Notes under the pieces: model-generated
What the model was told of the DNA's origin: nothing
The model's input: the letters and a program-made list of their open reading frames with translations, nothing else
The model's database searches: none
Origin: Demequina soli
Lineage (GTDB): Bacteria > Actinomycetota > Actinomycetes > Actinomycetales > Demequinaceae
NCBI RefSeq assembly: GCF_000971195.1
Contig: NZ_BBLZ01000008.1
Location: 184,971 to 248,970 of the forward strand
Direction of reading: 5' to 3'
DNA: 64,000 nt
Program-made: the position numbers and the translations under genes
Part shown: one piece after another, positions 50,658 to 61,619 of the stretch
Position numbering within the stretch: position 1 is the first letter of the stretch
Layout: every line of letters starts with the position of its first letter

Positions 50658-53600
50658 TCATGGCGACGGCGACGGGTCGGGTTCGGGCGGCGCGCCGCCG
50701 CACGTGAGGGCGGCGCTGGTCCAGTCGGCGATGCCCGTGAGGGCGCCCTGGAAGGTCACGGTGACGCGGGCGGTGCGCATGAGCGACGGATCGTCCGTGA
50801 CGGCGCCGTCGGCGTCGAGCATCGTCACCGCCGACGCCAGGTCGGCCGCGGCGCCGCCGAGCGTCGGGGCCGGCACGGTGCCGACGGTGCACGCGGCGAA
50901 CGACACGGTCGGCCGGTACGAGGCACCCGAGTCCGCGGTGACGGGCGTGGTCTGGTCGGAGCACGAGCGCTGGCCGGAGCCGAAGTCGACGCAGTAGTAC
51001 GCGACGACGCTGACGGCGCGGCCGGCGACCATCACGTCGCCGAAGCTGCGGGACGTCGAGCCGTCGGACCCGCGGTACCAGACCTCGAGGCCCGCGCGGG
51101 GCTGCCACTGGGGCTCGCGCTGGAGGGCGGTGGTGCACGAGGTGCCGTCGCCGTCGCACGAGTCCGCGATGCGGTAGCCGCGCTGCAGCACGGGGGCGCC
51201 CGGGTCGGCGAACGCGGCGAACACGACGTCGACGGTGGCGGCCTGGCCGAAGGTGCGGTCGTCGATGCGGCTCTCGGCGCACACCGTGACCGTGTTGGTC
51301 GCGTTGGGCTCGACGGGCACGGTGAACGATGCGGCGCCTCCCGCCGCCTGCGTCGACGCGTCGCAGCGGCCGCCGTCCATGCGGCCCACCCAGGTGGTGG
51401 AGCCCGCACCGCCGGGCGACACGCGCGCCGTGATCGTGGCGGACCCGGCGCCCTGCGCGTAGGACACGGTGGCGTCGGCGAGCACCGGCCGGCCGACGCC
51501 GTTGGCGGTGATCGTGGCGGACGTGCCGGCCTCGGCGGCGCCCCCGATCGGCGGCAGGTCGATCGCGGTGAGGGGGGTGAGGACCACGGGCACGGGGGTG
51601 TTGGAGCCGATCGCGATGCCGTCGAGGCGCAGCGTGCCCGGGGTCACGTCGACGGTCTGCGAGGAGCCGGACGCGGTGATGCGGAGCGCGCGGGTCGACG
51701 GGTCGGTGATCGCGACGACGATGTCGATGCGCTCCCCGTCGCCCGAGGTGACGGCCGGCTGCCACGACACGATGCGCGGCTGGGCCGGCGGCGCATACGC
51801 CCACGCGGTCACGGACGGTCCGGTGCGCGCGCGGCCGACGGAGTTCACCGCGTAGACGGTGAAGGTGGTCTTCGCGCCGTTGGCGAGCCCCGTGATCGGG
51901 GTGCACCGGCCCGCGGCCGTGCACGTCGCGACGGTGGTGCCGCCCGCGACCACGTCGAAGCCCGCGAGCGCGGGGTACGCGCTCGACGCCGAGCCGGGGC
52001 TCACCGCGAGCTCGACGGTGCCGTCGCCGTAGCCGACCTGGGTGACGGACGCCGCCGGCCGCGGGTAGCCCTGCAGGTCGAGGCTGATGCTGCCCGAGCG
52101 CTCGGCGCCGCTCACGCGCCCCTGGGCGTCGCGCACGCGGAACACGGCGTCGCACACCCCGCCGGCCGCGGACGCCGTCCAGGTCGCGCGCACGGTGTCG
52201 GGCCCGGCGACCGCGAAGCGCACGTCGGCGCAGTCGCCCGCACCGGTGACGTCGACCACCTCGAGCGGCGTCCCCGGCAGCGGGTTGACCTCGCCGGGCG
52301 CTCCGATGACGGTGAGGGTGCAGCCGTCGCCCTGCGCCTCGGAGCAGCGCTGCACGACGGCGCCGCCCTTGGGCAGCTCCGACGGCGCGGGCCCGACGAC
52401 GAGCGACAGCACGCGCGGCTGCACCTCGGGGTGCTGGGGCAGCGACACGGTGACCGACTCCGCGCGGCCGGGCGCCGCATCGTCCTTCGCGCGGATGGTG
52501 AGGCGCGCGCCGTCGCGCCGCACCTCGAACAGCTGGCCGGAGTAGGTGGCGGCGACCTCGACGTCGGACGCCGTCGCGCCCTCGGGCCAGCGCACCATGT
52601 GGCCCAGGTCGAACGCGTCCGACGCCCCCGGCGCGATCTCGAGGGAGGCGCTGGCGAGGGTGGGCACGGGGTCGGCGGGCACCACCGTCACCGGCACGGG
52701 CAGCACGGTCCAGGCGTGCTGCCCGGCCAGCCGCACGGCGATGAGGCACGTATCCGTGTACGGCGCGCCGGACCCGGCGTCGTACGTCACGGCGCGGGCG
52801 CCCGACGCCTCGCAGCGCGCCTCGGAGCGCGCGCCTCCCGCGCGCACCTGGCCCGCGTCGACCTCGACGGCCGTGCCGTCAGGCGCGGCGAGGAGCGGCG
52901 CGACGTCGACGGTGGCCGTGCCGCCCTCGTCGACCTGGATGCGGGCGTCCTCGCGGAGCGCGAGGCGCAGGTCGTCGCCGCCGAGGATGCGCAGGAAGCC
53001 GTGGCCGACGGTGCGCTCGCCCGCGAAGTCCCTGCCCTCGACAGTGAACGCGATGACCCGCGTCCGGTCGGGCAGCGGCCCCGACAGCGTCGAGCCGTCG
53101 ACGGTGACGTCCGCGGGGTCGCCCCACAGCGACAGCCGCAGCCCCGACACGTCGCCGCTGGCCCACGCCACGGTGCCGGCGAGCACGTCGACCCCGGTCG
53201 TGAAGGAGTCGCGGTTCTCGAGAGTGAGGACGGTGTCCGCGACCACGGGCACGTCGACCACCTTCTCGCGCACCGCCTTGAGGACGATGCGCCCCTGGGA
53301 GATCGAGCCCGTCGCATTGCGCGCGGTGTAGAGGTACGCGTAGGTGCCGACGTCGCCCGTGACCTCGAACGTGACGACCCCGTCCGCGAGCGTGCGGGCG
53401 GTGTTGTCGGAGGCGGGCAGCAGCGAGGCGAGCGACGAGTACTCGGCCGTGCCCTGCTCCGCGTCGGGCCGCACGTCGACCAGCTCGAGCGCGCCGCCCG
53501 TCAGGTCGAGGTCGTTGGCGAGCGGCTCGACCACGACGCGGCGTCCGGACTGCGCCTGGACCTGCACGAAGTCGGTGTACGTCACGGGCGCGGGATCCGC

Positions 53601-56561
53601 CTCGACTCCGACCACGCCGATGCGGGCGGTGGCGGTCGCCGTGCGCCCGCGCGCGTCGACGACGCGGAACTCGAGGTCGTCCTGACCGGCGAAGCCCGCG
53701 ACCGACGTGTATACGAGCGCGGTGCCGTCGGCGCTGATGCGCGCGGCGCCGTGGGCCGGCTGCCGGGTGACCGCGTCGAGCGTGACGGCGTCGCCGTCGG
53801 GGTCGACGCCCGTCCCGTCGAACGGGAGGCGGACCTCCTCGCCCGACGCGGCGCGCCCCGCGAGGTCCTTGGGGGTCGGCGCGCCGTTGTCGGCCCCGTC
53901 GGTGACGGTCACGACGACCGCGGCGGTGTCGCGCTGCGCAGGGAAGCCGAGCACGTACGAGGCGTACGGGATGCGGTAGGTGCCGGGGGTGTCGGGCGCG
54001 AGGATGCGCACGAGCGGTCCGGCGGCGAACGCGAGTCCGTCGCCGTCGGGGGCCGCGACGGAGCCCGGGTCGAGCGCGACCACCGCGCCGGCCGCGGCGA
54101 CGTCGTTGTCGAGCACGCGCACGTCGACCTGGCCCCCCGCGCGGACGGTGATCGGGTCGTCCGTCGCGAGCGGCGCGGCGGGCACCGCGGAGTCCAGCAG
54201 GATCACGGTGATCTCGCCGCGCACCGTCATCGCGGCCCGGCCGGAGCCGTCGGAGACGGTGTACGAGACGACGCCGAGGACGCCCGGCTGCCCGTCGCCC
54301 GTGGTGCCGGACAGGCGCAGCGCGCCGTGGCCGACGATGGACGCCTCGACGCGCGCGGCGCCGTCGGGTGCGACCGACGCGTCCGAGAGCAGCAGGACCC
54401 GACCGCCGGGGTTGGTCACCGCGTCGAGGACGTCGACGGTCGCGTCCTCGTGGGGGCGCACGAAGGCGGTCAGGGGGACGGTCGCGAGCGCCTCGTCCTC
54501 CGGCGCGAGCACGGTGACGCGCGCAGCGCCGCGCGCCTGCAGAGCGCCGTCGACCACGGTGACGTCGATGGCGTAGGTGCCCGGCACGTCGGAGGAGAGC
54601 AGCACGCTGGAGCCGTCGGGCGACACCTCGACGGTGGCGCCGTCGACCGGGTCGACGCTGGCCTCCGTGACGACGGGGTGCCCGGCGCCGCCCGTCACGC
54701 GCGAGGCGATGTCGATCGACGTGCGCACGCCCTGGAGGGCGGTGACGGCGATCGGGTCGACGGTGAGCGCGGGCTCGCCCACCACGTCGACGTGGAGGGT
54801 GCGGTTCGCCGTCTCGCCGCGCGAGTCCGCGACGGTGACGAGCACGTCGACCTTCGAGGAGTCGCCGCCGTGGCGGATCACGACGGTGCCCTCGGGCGAC
54901 GCGGCGATGGACACGTCGGGGTCCTCGGAGGTCGCGGAGGCCACGTAGACGGGGTCGCCCTCGGGGTCCACCCAGCCCTCGAGGACGTCGACGCTCACGG
55001 TGCCGCCCGCGTCCACCTGCGGCGTGGGCCACGGCGCGACGCAGCCCTCGACGCCGCACCACGCGGGCGCGGACTCGCCGCGCTCGACGGTGAGGGTCAC
55101 GGTCGCGGGCGGGGAGACGCCCTGCTCGCCGCTGCCGTCGGAGATCGCGTAGGTGAAGGTCGCGCTGCCGGACGCCCGGGGGTCGACGGTCGCGACGAGC
55201 GACTGGCCGTCGTCGCCCACCGTGATCCGTGCGAAGGATCGGGACGGCTGCGTGACGCTCGAGGGCTCGATGGTGAGGAGGTCCCCGTTGGGGTCGTGGT
55301 CGTTGAGCAGCACGGGCAGGCGCACCTGCCGACCCGCGCGCACGCCCAGGGCGTCGTCCTCGGCGACGGGCGGGCGCGGGTCGCGGACCTCGGTCGCGAC
55401 CTCCTGCTGGGAGGACGATGCGGTGGTCTGCTCGTCGGGCGACCACGCCTGGGACGACGCGACCAGGGTGCCCGACGGCACGTCCCATACCCACCCGGTG
55501 CGGTCCTCGTTGAGCACCATCCGCGAGCCGTTGGAGCGCAGCTGCGGCTCGCGCCGCTCGCCCAGCGTGCCGCCGCCGTAGTCGAGCGCGACGGTGGGGC
55601 CCGCGGAGCTCCACAGCGTGCCGGCGCCGCCGCCCGTGGGCAGCCAGGCCGCGTAGACGACGCCGTCGAGCTCCGCCGGGGCGGCGGGCGCGCCGGCGGC
55701 GGCGTCCGAGCCGAACACCCGCTCGGCCGCGCCGCCGTCCGCGGGCACCACGACGAGGCCGCGGCCGTCGGCGATCCGCACGTCCGCGGAGGCGGTGGGG
55801 GCCTGCAGGCGGGCGTCGGGGTCCGTGGAGGTCGCGCGCGCGCCGTCGACGCCCTGCCGCCACAGCTCGCCCGTGTCGGCCTCGAGCAGCACCCAGGCGC
55901 CCCCGGCGAAGGACACCTGGTACGAGCCGTCCTCGGGCGCGTCCGGCACGGCGTCGACGCCCTGCACCACGCCGCCAGCGTCCGCTCTCACCACCCCGCC
56001 GAGCGAAGGCGAGTAGGCCGCGAGCGCGCCGTCGGCGGCCACCGCCACGGCGACCGCGCGCAGCCCGTCGCCGTTGTCCAGCACCACCTCGCGCGGGCCC
56101 AGGGCGGTGCCGTCGGAGATGCGGCCCGCGAGCACGTCCCCGTCCGCGGCGAGGTACGCGACGGCGTCCCCGTCCGCGGCGACCGCGGTGGTCCCGACGG
56201 GCGTGTCGACCCCGGCGTCGCCGCCCGCCGTGAGGTCCGCGGGCCGTCCCGCGTCGAGCGCGGTGACGGTGGTGAGGCCGGCCGAGAGCATGAGCAGCCG
56301 GTCGCCCGACTGGAGGATGTCCGACGGCGAGTCGACCTCCTTGACGGTGTCGATCTCGCCGATCTCGGTGTTGACGCGCGCGTAGCGCTCGCCGGTGCCC
56401 GTCTGCAGCGCCCACACGGTCGGGTCGACGGCGTCGGCCTCGCGCTCGTCGAAGCCGGGCGCGATCGCGGCGCCCACGACGGCGGCGGCCGCCACGACGC
56501 CGGCGACGATGCGCCCCGTGCGGCGGCGTCGCGCGGCGGTGGCCCGGCCGACGTCGGTCAC
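50658..56561 (-). CDS. giant membrane-anchored Ig-like/FN3 ectodomain protein
   Basis: A 1,967-residue protein. After a basic N-terminus (ARRRRTGR) one helix (about 17-38) anchors it, so most of it lies outside. Residues about 60-390 look beta-propeller-like (repeated AADGDAVAYLAADGDVLAG, LVVVPADGG and VWDVPSG phrases). Next come about eight tandem Ig/cadherin-like domains, recognisable by openings such as EDDALGVRAGRQVRLPVLLNDHDPNGD and DDPITVRAGGQVDVRVLDND. One or two FN3-like domains lie near the end (VTQVGYGDGTVELAVSP ... TFTVYAVNSVGRARTG). The tail is PEPDPSPSP without a sorting signal. GTG at 56561 overlaps the kinase stop. In Bifidobacterium the matching FN3 protein has been linked to host interaction. 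Confidence 0.85.
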   Translation of the reverse strand: MTDVGRATAARRRRTGRIVAGVVAAAAVVGAAIAPGFDEREADAVDPTVWALQTGTGERYARVNTEIGEIDTVKEVDSPSDILQSGDRLLMLSAGLTTVTALDAGRPADLTAGGDAGVDTPVGTTAVAADGDAVAYLAADGDVLAGRISDGTALGPREVVLDNGDGLRAVAVAVAADGALAAYSPSLGGVVRADAGGVVQGVDAVPDAPEDGSYQVSFAGGAWVLLEADTGELWRQGVDGARATSTDPDARLQAPTASADVRIADGRGLVVVPADGGAAERVFGSDAAAGAPAAPAELDGVVYAAWLPTGGGAGTLWSSAGPTVALDYGGGTLGERREPQLRSNGSRMVLNEDRTGWVWDVPSGTLVASSQAWSPDEQTTASSSQQEVATEVRDPRPPVAEDDALGVRAGRQVRLPVLLNDHDPNGDLLTIEPSSVTQPSRSFARITVGDDGQSLVATVDPRASGSATFTYAISDGSGEQGVSPPATVTLTVERGESAPAWCGVEGCVAPWPTPQVDAGGTVSVDVLEGWVDPEGDPVYVASATSEDPDVSIAASPEGTVVIRHGGDSSKVDVLVTVADSRGETANRTLHVDVVGEPALTVDPIAVTALQGVRTSIDIASRVTGGAGHPVVTEASVDPVDGATVEVSPDGSSVLLSSDVPGTYAIDVTVVDGALQARGAARVTVLAPEDEALATVPLTAFVRPHEDATVDVLDAVTNPGGRVLLLSDASVAPDGAARVEASIVGHGALRLSGTTGDGQPGVLGVVSYTVSDGSGRAAMTVRGEITVILLDSAVPAAPLATDDPITVRAGGQVDVRVLDNDVAAAGAVVALDPGSVAAPDGDGLAFAAGPLVRILAPDTPGTYRIPYASYVLGFPAQRDTAAVVVTVTDGADNGAPTPKDLAGRAASGEEVRLPFDGTGVDPDGDAVTLDAVTRQPAHGAARISADGTALVYTSVAGFAGQDDLEFRVVDARGRTATATARIGVVGVEADPAPVTYTDFVQVQAQSGRRVVVEPLANDLDLTGGALELVDVRPDAEQGTAEYSSLASLLPASDNTARTLADGVVTFEVTGDVGTYAYLYTARNATGSISQGRIVLKAVREKVVDVPVVADTVLTLENRDSFTTGVDVLAGTVAWASGDVSGLRLSLWGDPADVTVDGSTLSGPLPDRTRVIAFTVEGRDFAGERTVGHGFLRILGGDDLRLALREDARIQVDEGGTATVDVAPLLAAPDGTAVEVDAGQVRAGGARSEARCEASGARAVTYDAGSGAPYTDTCLIAVRLAGQHAWTVLPVPVTVVPADPVPTLASASLEIAPGASDAFDLGHMVRWPEGATASDVEVAATYSGQLFEVRRDGARLTIRAKDDAAPGRAESVTVSLPQHPEVQPRVLSLVVGPAPSELPKGGAVVQRCSEAQGDGCTLTVIGAPGEVNPLPGTPLEVVDVTGAGDCADVRFAVAGPDTVRATWTASAAGGVCDAVFRVRDAQGRVSGAERSGSISLDLQGYPRPAASVTQVGYGDGTVELAVSPGSASSAYPALAGFDVVAGGTTVATCTAAGRCTPITGLANGAKTTFTVYAVNSVGRARTGPSVTAWAYAPPAQPRIVSWQPAVTSGDGERIDIVVAITDPSTRALRITASGSSQTVDVTPGTLRLDGIAIGSNTPVPVVLTPLTAIDLPPIGGAAEAGTSATITANGVGRPVLADATVSYAQGAGSATITARVSPGGAGSTTWVGRMDGGRCDASTQAAGGAASFTVPVEPNATNTVTVCAESRIDDRTFGQAATVDVVFAAFADPGAPVLQRGYRIADSCDGDGTSCTTALQREPQWQPRAGLEVWYRGSDGSTSRSFGDVMVAGRAVSVVAYYCVDFGSGQRSCSDQTTPVTADSGASYRPTVSFAACTVGTVPAPTLGGAAADLASAVTMLDADGAVTDDPSLMRTARVTVTFQGALTGIADWTSAALTCGGAPPEPDPSPSP

Positions 56562-57637
56562 CCGCCGCCCGCCAGCGACATGACGAGGGCGGTGGTGACG
56601 GTCGCGGCCGCGGCGGCGCCGAGGGCCCAGGCCACCACGTGGCGCGCGGAGGTGCGCGGCTGGCCGGCGAGGGTGCCGGTGACGGTGGCGCGGCGGCGCG
56701 GCGTCACGGGGACGTGCGAGCGGACGGGGCCGCGCGGCGCATCGTCCACCGTCACCCGGGAGGCCTGCGCCCACGCGTCGGTGGGCACCTCGAGCGGGGT
56801 CACGGGCAGGCCGAGGTCGCGCTGGACCTCCTGGAGCGCCTGCCCGAACGCGAGCGCGCTCGGGTAGCGGTCGCCCGGGTCCTTGCGCATGCCCCCCGCG
56901 AGGGCCTGGTCCAGCGCGGCGGGCACGTCGTCGCGGCCCGTGGGCCGGTAGCGCGCCTTGAGGATGCGCGCCTTGAGGTCGTCGGGCGGGAGGCGCCGGT
57001 CGGCCTCGTCGAACGGGCTGTGCTGGGCGAGCAGGGTGTAGACGGTCGCCGCGAGCGACCACACGTCGGAGGCGACGGTGCCGGAGCTCATCCGGTCGAT
57101 CACCTCGGGCGCGCTCCACGGGGGGCTCATCGCGACGTCGTCGGCGTCGCCGGCCATGACGGCGGTCGCGACGCCGAAGTCCGACAGGACCGGGTGGCCG
57201 AACTGGGTCACCAGGATGTTGGACGGCTTGATGTCGCGGTGCAGCATGCCGATGCGGTGGGCGGCCTCGACCGCCGACGCGATCTGCACGCCGACGGCGA
57301 GCACGTCGTGCACGGGGATGCGCTCGGCCCGGTAGCGGTTCGCGAGCGAGCCGGGACAGTACTCGACCACCATGTACGGGCGCCCGTCACCCGACACGGA
57401 GGCCTCGTGGACGGTGAGGATGGACGGGTGCGCGCTGAGCGCAGCCATCACGTCGGCCTCGACGCCGAGGGCGCGCGCCGCCGCATCGTGCACCTTCTTG
57501 TGCAGGACCTTCACCGCGACCTGCCGGCGCGGCATGTCCTGCTGGAACAGGAACACGTCGGCGAACCCGCCCTGGCCGAGCGGGCGCACGTACGTGTACC
57601 CGGGCAGCACGGGCGGCTGGAGAGGCTGCCGGCTCAT
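56558..57637 (-). CDS. membrane Ser/Thr protein kinase without PASTA domains
   Basis: A 359-residue Hanks-type kinase. The glycine loop is LGQGGFADVF, the ATP Lys43 lies in VAVKVLHKK, the catalytic loop is LHRDIKPSN (Asp135), and LSDFGVA (Asp153) and WSAPEV complete the active set. A variable linker leads to a C-terminal helix (about 333-355) and only a few outside residues, so it lacks the PASTA sensor of PknB. ATG at 57637 follows CCGGAGGG. It heads an eight-gene operon with a phosphatase and an FHA reader. Confidence 0.93.
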   Translation of the reverse strand: MSRQPLQPPVLPGYTYVRPLGQGGFADVFLFQQDMPRRQVAVKVLHKKVHDAAARALGVEADVMAALSAHPSILTVHEASVSGDGRPYMVVEYCPGSLANRYRAERIPVHDVLAVGVQIASAVEAAHRIGMLHRDIKPSNILVTQFGHPVLSDFGVATAVMAGDADDVAMSPPWSAPEVIDRMSSGTVASDVWSLAATVYTLLAQHSPFDEADRRLPPDDLKARILKARYRPTGRDDVPAALDQALAGGMRKDPGDRYPSALAFGQALQEVQRDLGLPVTPLEVPTDAWAQASRVTVDDAPRGPVRSHVPVTPRRRATVTGTLAGQPRTSARHVVAWALGAAAAATVTTALVMSLAGGG

Positions 57638-57762
57638 GACCCTCCGGGCCCGGCGGGCGGGCGACGGGGCGGGACGGCGGTCATGCCGACAGCGTAGCCA
57701 TCCGGGCGCCGCGCGCGCCGGTGCGTCCCCGCGCGCCACTCACGGGCGCGCGGGGGTCCGGC

Positions 57763-60612
57763 TCAGGCCTCGTACTCGTCGAGCGGCGGGCACGCGCACA
57801 CGAGGTTGCGGTCGCCGTGGGCGTTGTCGATGCGGCGCACCGGGGACCAGTACTTGTCGACCCGCAGGGACGACACGGGGAACGCGGCCTGCTCGCGCGG
57901 GTACGCCTGGGCCCACGAGTCGGACGCGACCATCGCGACGGTGTGCGGCGCGTGGCGCAGCGGCGAGTCGGCGGCGGTGATCTCGCCGCGCTCGACGGCC
58001 GCGATCTCCTCGCGGATGGTCACCATGGCCTCGATGAAGCGGTCGATCTCGCCGAGGTCCTCGGACTCGGTCGGCTCGACCATGAGCGTGCCCGCGACCG
58101 GGAACGACATGGTGGGCGCGTGGATGCCGAAGTCGATGAGGCGCTTGGCGATGTCCTCCGCCGTGACGCCCGTGCGCTGCGTGAGCGGGCGGACGTCGAG
58201 GATGCACTCGTGCGCGACCAGGCCGCCGGGGCCGCGGAAGAGCACCGGGTAGTGCTCGCCGAGGCGTGCGGCGACGTAGTTCGCGGCGAGCACCGCGGTC
58301 TCGGTGGCGCGGCGCAGGCCGCCGTGGCCCATGAGCGAGATGTACGCCCACGAGATGGGCAGGATGCCGGCGGAGCCGTACGGGGCGGCCGACACGGGCG
58401 CGCCCTCGCGGGCGAGCTCGCGCGGCGACTGCACGGGGGCGAGCGACCGCGGCAGGAACGGGACCAGGTGCTCGGCGACCGCGACGGGGCCCACGCCGGG
58501 GCCGCCGCCGCCGTGCGGGATGCAGAACGTCTTGTGGAGGTTGAGGTGCGACACGTCGCCGCCGAAGTGGCCCGGCTTGGCGATGCCGACGAGCGCGTTG
58601 AGGTTCGCGCCGTCGATGTAGACCTGACCGCCGGCCTCGTGCACGGCCGCGCACACCTCGCCCACGTGCTCCTCGTACACGCCGTGGGTCGACGGGTACG
58701 TGATCATGATGCAGCTCACGCGGCCCTCGTGCTGCGCGATCTTGGCGCGCAGGTCGTCGAGGTCCACCTCGCCGTCGGGCGCGGTCGCGACCACCACGAC
58801 GCGCATGCCCGCGAGCACCGCGGAGGCCGCGTTGGTGCCGTGCGCGGACGCGGGGATGAGGCACACGTCGCGCTCGAGGTCGCCGCGCGAGCGGTGGTAC
58901 TCGCGGATCGCGAGCAGGCCCGCGTACTCGCCGCGCGAGCCGGCGTTCGGCTGCACCGAGACGGCGGCATACCCCGTGATCTCGGCCAGCCAGCACTCGA
59001 GCTGGGCGATCATCTCGCGGTAGCCCTCCGTCTGGTCCGCGGGGGCGAACGGGTGGATCTGCGCGAAGCCGGGCCAGCTCACGGCGGCCATCTCGACGGC
59101 GGCGTTGAGCTTCATCGTGCACGAGCCGAGCGGGATCATCGTGCGGTCGAGCGCGAGGTCGCGGTCCGCGAGGCGGCGCATGTAGCGCATGAGGGACGTC
59201 TCGGACCGGTACGTGTGGAAGATCGGGTGGGACAGGTACTCGGAGGTGCGGCGCAACGCGACCGGGATGGTGACCGTGGGGCCCGTGTAGACGGGGCGCT
59301 CGGCGGGACGGTCGAGGATCGCCTCGACGAGCGCGGTGAGGATCTCGGGCGTGGTGCGCTCGTCGCACGCGATCGCGATCGCGTCGGCGTCGAGGCGGCG
59401 CACGTTGATGCCGCGCGCCGCGATCCGGGCGAGCGCGGAGTCCGCGCCGCGCGGCGTCTCGACCACCACGGTGTCGAAGAAATGCTCGTGGCGGATGGCC
59501 ACGCCGCGCGCGCGCAGCGCATCCGCGAGCGTCGACGCCATCGTGTGCACCCGCAGCGCGATCTCGCGCAGGCCGTCGGGGCCGTGGTGGACGGCGTAGA
59601 AGCTCGCGATGACGGCGAGCAGTGCCTGCGCGGTGCAGATGTTCGAGGTCGCCTTGTCGCGGCGGATGTGCTGCTCGCGCGTCTGGAGCGCGAGGCGGTA
59701 CGCGACGTCGCCGTCCGCGTCGACGGACACGCCGACGAGGCGGCCGGGCAGCTGCCGCTCGAGGCCCTCACGGACCGCGATGTAGGCGGCGTGCGGGCCG
59801 CCGTAGAACAGCGGCACGCCGAAGCGCTGCGCGGAGCCCACGGCGATGTCCGCGCCGAGCTCGCCCGGCGCCTTGATCACGCACAGCGACAGGATGTCGG
59901 CGGCGACGGTGACGAGCGCGCCGGCCTCGTGAGCGAGGTCGATGAGCGTGGTGACGTCGCGGACGACGCCGGTCTGGCCCGGCTGCTGGATGACGAGGCC
60001 CACGAGGTCCTCGGGGGCCTCCCAGCCCTCGCCCAGCTCCTGGACCTCGAGCGCCAGCCCGATCGCCTCGGCCTGGGCCCGCACCACCTCGACGGTCTGG
60101 GGCAGGCACTCGGCGTCGAGGACGATGCGCCCGTCGGCCTTGCCCCGGACCGCGCGGCGCATGAGCAGCACGGCCTCGGACACGGCCGTCGCCTCGTCGA
60201 GCAGGGAGGCGCCCGCGACGTCGAGCGCCGTGAGGTCGGCGATCATGGTCTGGAAGTTGAGCATCGCCTCGAGGCGGCCCTGCGAGATCTCCGCCTGATA
60301 CGGCGTGTAGGCCGTGTACCAGGCGGGATTCTCGAGAACGTTGCGCTGGATCGCCATCGGCGTGATGGTGTCGTGGTAGCCCTGGCCGATCATCGACACG
60401 CGCACCGCGTTGCGCGACGCGAGCCGCCTCAGGTCCCCCAGCACCTGGTCCTCGGTGCGCGGGTCGGGCAGCACGAGGACGTCGTCCCCGCGGATCGCGG
60501 CGGGCACGGCCGCGTCGACGAGGGAGTCCAGCGAGCCGTGTCCCACGGCGGCGAGCATGGTCTCGAGGGCGGACGCGTCGGGTCCGATGTGGCGGTCGGC
60601 GAAGGAGGTCAC
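57763..60612 (-). CDS. gcvP: glycine decarboxylase (P protein, fused P1-P2)
   Basis: A 949-residue PLP enzyme that decarboxylates glycine and passes the aminomethyl group to Gcv[11 protein letters not shown] opens the N-terminal half, with [20 protein letters not shown] as a marker. The C-terminal half carries the PLP Lys in [20 protein letters not shown] and the glycine-rich stretch after it. The length fits the fused homodimeric form. GTG at 60612 matches the usual start, with AACAAT 6 nt upstream. An ATG at 60630, inside an iterated-motif copy (60627-60635), would add six residues and is the alternative. It lies far from gcvT and gcvH. Confidence 0.95.
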   Translation of the reverse strand: MTSFADRHIGPDASALETMLAAVGHGSLDSLVDAAVPAAIRGDDVLVLPDPRTEDQVLGDLRRLASRNAVRVSMIGQGYHDTITPMAIQRNVLENPAWYTAYTPYQAEISQGRLEAMLNFQTMIADLTALDVAGASLLDEATAVSEAVLLMRRAVRGKADGRIVLDAECLPQTVEVVRAQAEAIGLALEVQELGEGWEAPEDLVGLVIQQPGQTGVVRDVTTLIDLAHEAGALVTVAADILSLCVIKAPGELGADIAVGSAQRFGVPLFYGGPHAAYIAVREGLERQLPGRLVGVSVDADGDVAYRLALQTREQHIRRDKATSNICTAQALLAVIASFYAVHHGPDGLREIALRVHTMASTLADALRARGVAIRHEHFFDTVVVETPRGADSALARIAARGINVRRLDADAIAIACDERTTPEILTALVEAILDRPAERPVYTGPTVTIPVALRRTSEYLSHPIFHTYRSETSLMRYMRRLADRDLALDRTMIPLGSCTMKLNAAVEMAAVSWPGFAQIHPFAPADQTEGYREMIAQLECWLAEITGYAAVSVQPNAGSRGEYAGLLAIREYHRSRGDLERDVCLIPASAHGTNAASAVLAGMRVVVVATAPDGEVDLDDLRAKIAQHEGRVSCIMITYPSTHGVYEEHVGEVCAAVHEAGGQVYIDGANLNALVGIAKPGHFGGDVSHLNLHKTFCIPHGGGGPGVGPVAVAEHLVPFLPRSLAPVQSPRELAREGAPVSAAPYGSAGILPISWAYISLMGHGGLRRATETAVLAANYVAARLGEHYPVLFRGPGGLVAHECILDVRPLTQRTGVTAEDIAKRLIDFGIHAPTMSFPVAGTLMVEPTESEDLGEIDRFIEAMVTIREEIAAVERGEITAADSPLRHAPHTVAMVASDSWAQAYPREQAAFPVSSLRVDKYWSPVRRIDNAHGDRNLVCACPPLDEYEA

Positions 60613-60713
60613 CGGGCCATTGTTGCGCATCGTCCAGGGCGATCGTTCGCGCTGTGGCGCACGTGACACCGCGTGCCGCGCGGCCGGGCGCGCGGCGGCG
60701 CCCCCGCGGCGCG

Positions 60714-61619
60714 TCAGGCCTGGTCGGCGGCCGGAGCCGGGCGTCGCCCGCGCAGCGACACGCCGATGCCCAGGCCGATCGCGTCCGCGGCCGTCATGAC
60801 GAACCGGCTCACGAGCGCGAGCGTGAGCGCCTGCGCGGGCGTCGCGACCGGGGCGAGGGCCACCACGAGCGCGGCCTCGCGCGCCCCCGCGCCGGCGGGC
60901 GCGACGACCACGAGGAAGCCCACGAGCCACGCGAACGCGAACGCGCCGGTGGCGATCGCCAGGCCGGAGCCGGGCGCGAGCTCGCGCAGCAGCAGCCACG
61001 CGTGCACCCCGAGCACCACCCACATGAGCGCCGACCACGCCGCGGACGCGAGCAGCGCCTTCCCGCCCACGTGCGCCGGCACCTCGGTGCGGCGCGTGAG
61101 GCGGAACGCGAGCACCACCAGCCGCTCGAGGACGGGCGGGACCAGCATGAGCGCGAGGGCCGCGGCGACCACGAGCACCCACCAGTAGGTGGCGAGCGCA
61201 CCCGGGACCGCCACCAGCAGCCCGACAGCCCCGACCACTCCCGCGGTCACCACGCCGACGACCATCGCGACGATCGACCCGGTCATCGCGCGCGGGCGGC
61301 TCACGCCGTGGTCGCGCGCGAACTCGGCCTGCGCGAGCACGGGCCACACCGACCCGGGGATGTACTTGCCCACCTGGGACAGCAGGAACACGCGCAGCGC
61401 CTCGGGCACCGTCGCGTCGAGCCCGATCGAGCGCATGACGGCGCGCCACGACAGCGCGTTGAGGCCCAGCGCCAGCACGCAGGCGGCGAGCGCGCCCACG
61501 ATCGCGTGCCACGTCAGCTCGGCGAGCGCCGAGGACACCTCGTCCCACTGCGTGACGACGGCGTACCCGAGGAGCCCGACCGCCACCGCGAGGAAGGCCC
61601 AGCGGAGCACCTGCTTCAT
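60714..61619 (-). CDS. UPF0104/LPG_synthase_TM flippase-like membrane protein
   Basis: A 301-residue protein with about eight helices. The hallmark [33 protein letters not shown] of the UPF0104 (AglD/MprF-flippase-like) family lies at about 80-112, and [21 protein letters not shown] near the end is the second conserved part. Members flip or transfer lipid-linked groups across the membrane. ATG at 61619 overlaps the epimerase stop as ATGA. Together with the epimerase and the divergent glycosyltransferase, this suggests a small surface-glycan locus; that is inference. Confidence 0.83.
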   Translation of the reverse strand: MKQVLRWAFLAVAVGLLGYAVVTQWDEVSSALAELTWHAIVGALAACVLALGLNALSWRAVMRSIGLDATVPEALRVFLLSQVGKYIPGSVWPVLAQAEFARDHGVSRPRAMTGSIVAMVVGVVTAGVVGAVGLLVAVPGALATYWWVLVVAAALALMLVPPVLERLVVLAFRLTRRTEVPAHVGGKALLASAAWSALMWVVLGVHAWLLLRELAPGSGLAIATGAFAFAWLVGFLVVVAPAGAGAREAALVVALAPVATPAQALTLALVSRFVMTAADAIGLGIGVSLRGRRPAPAADQA

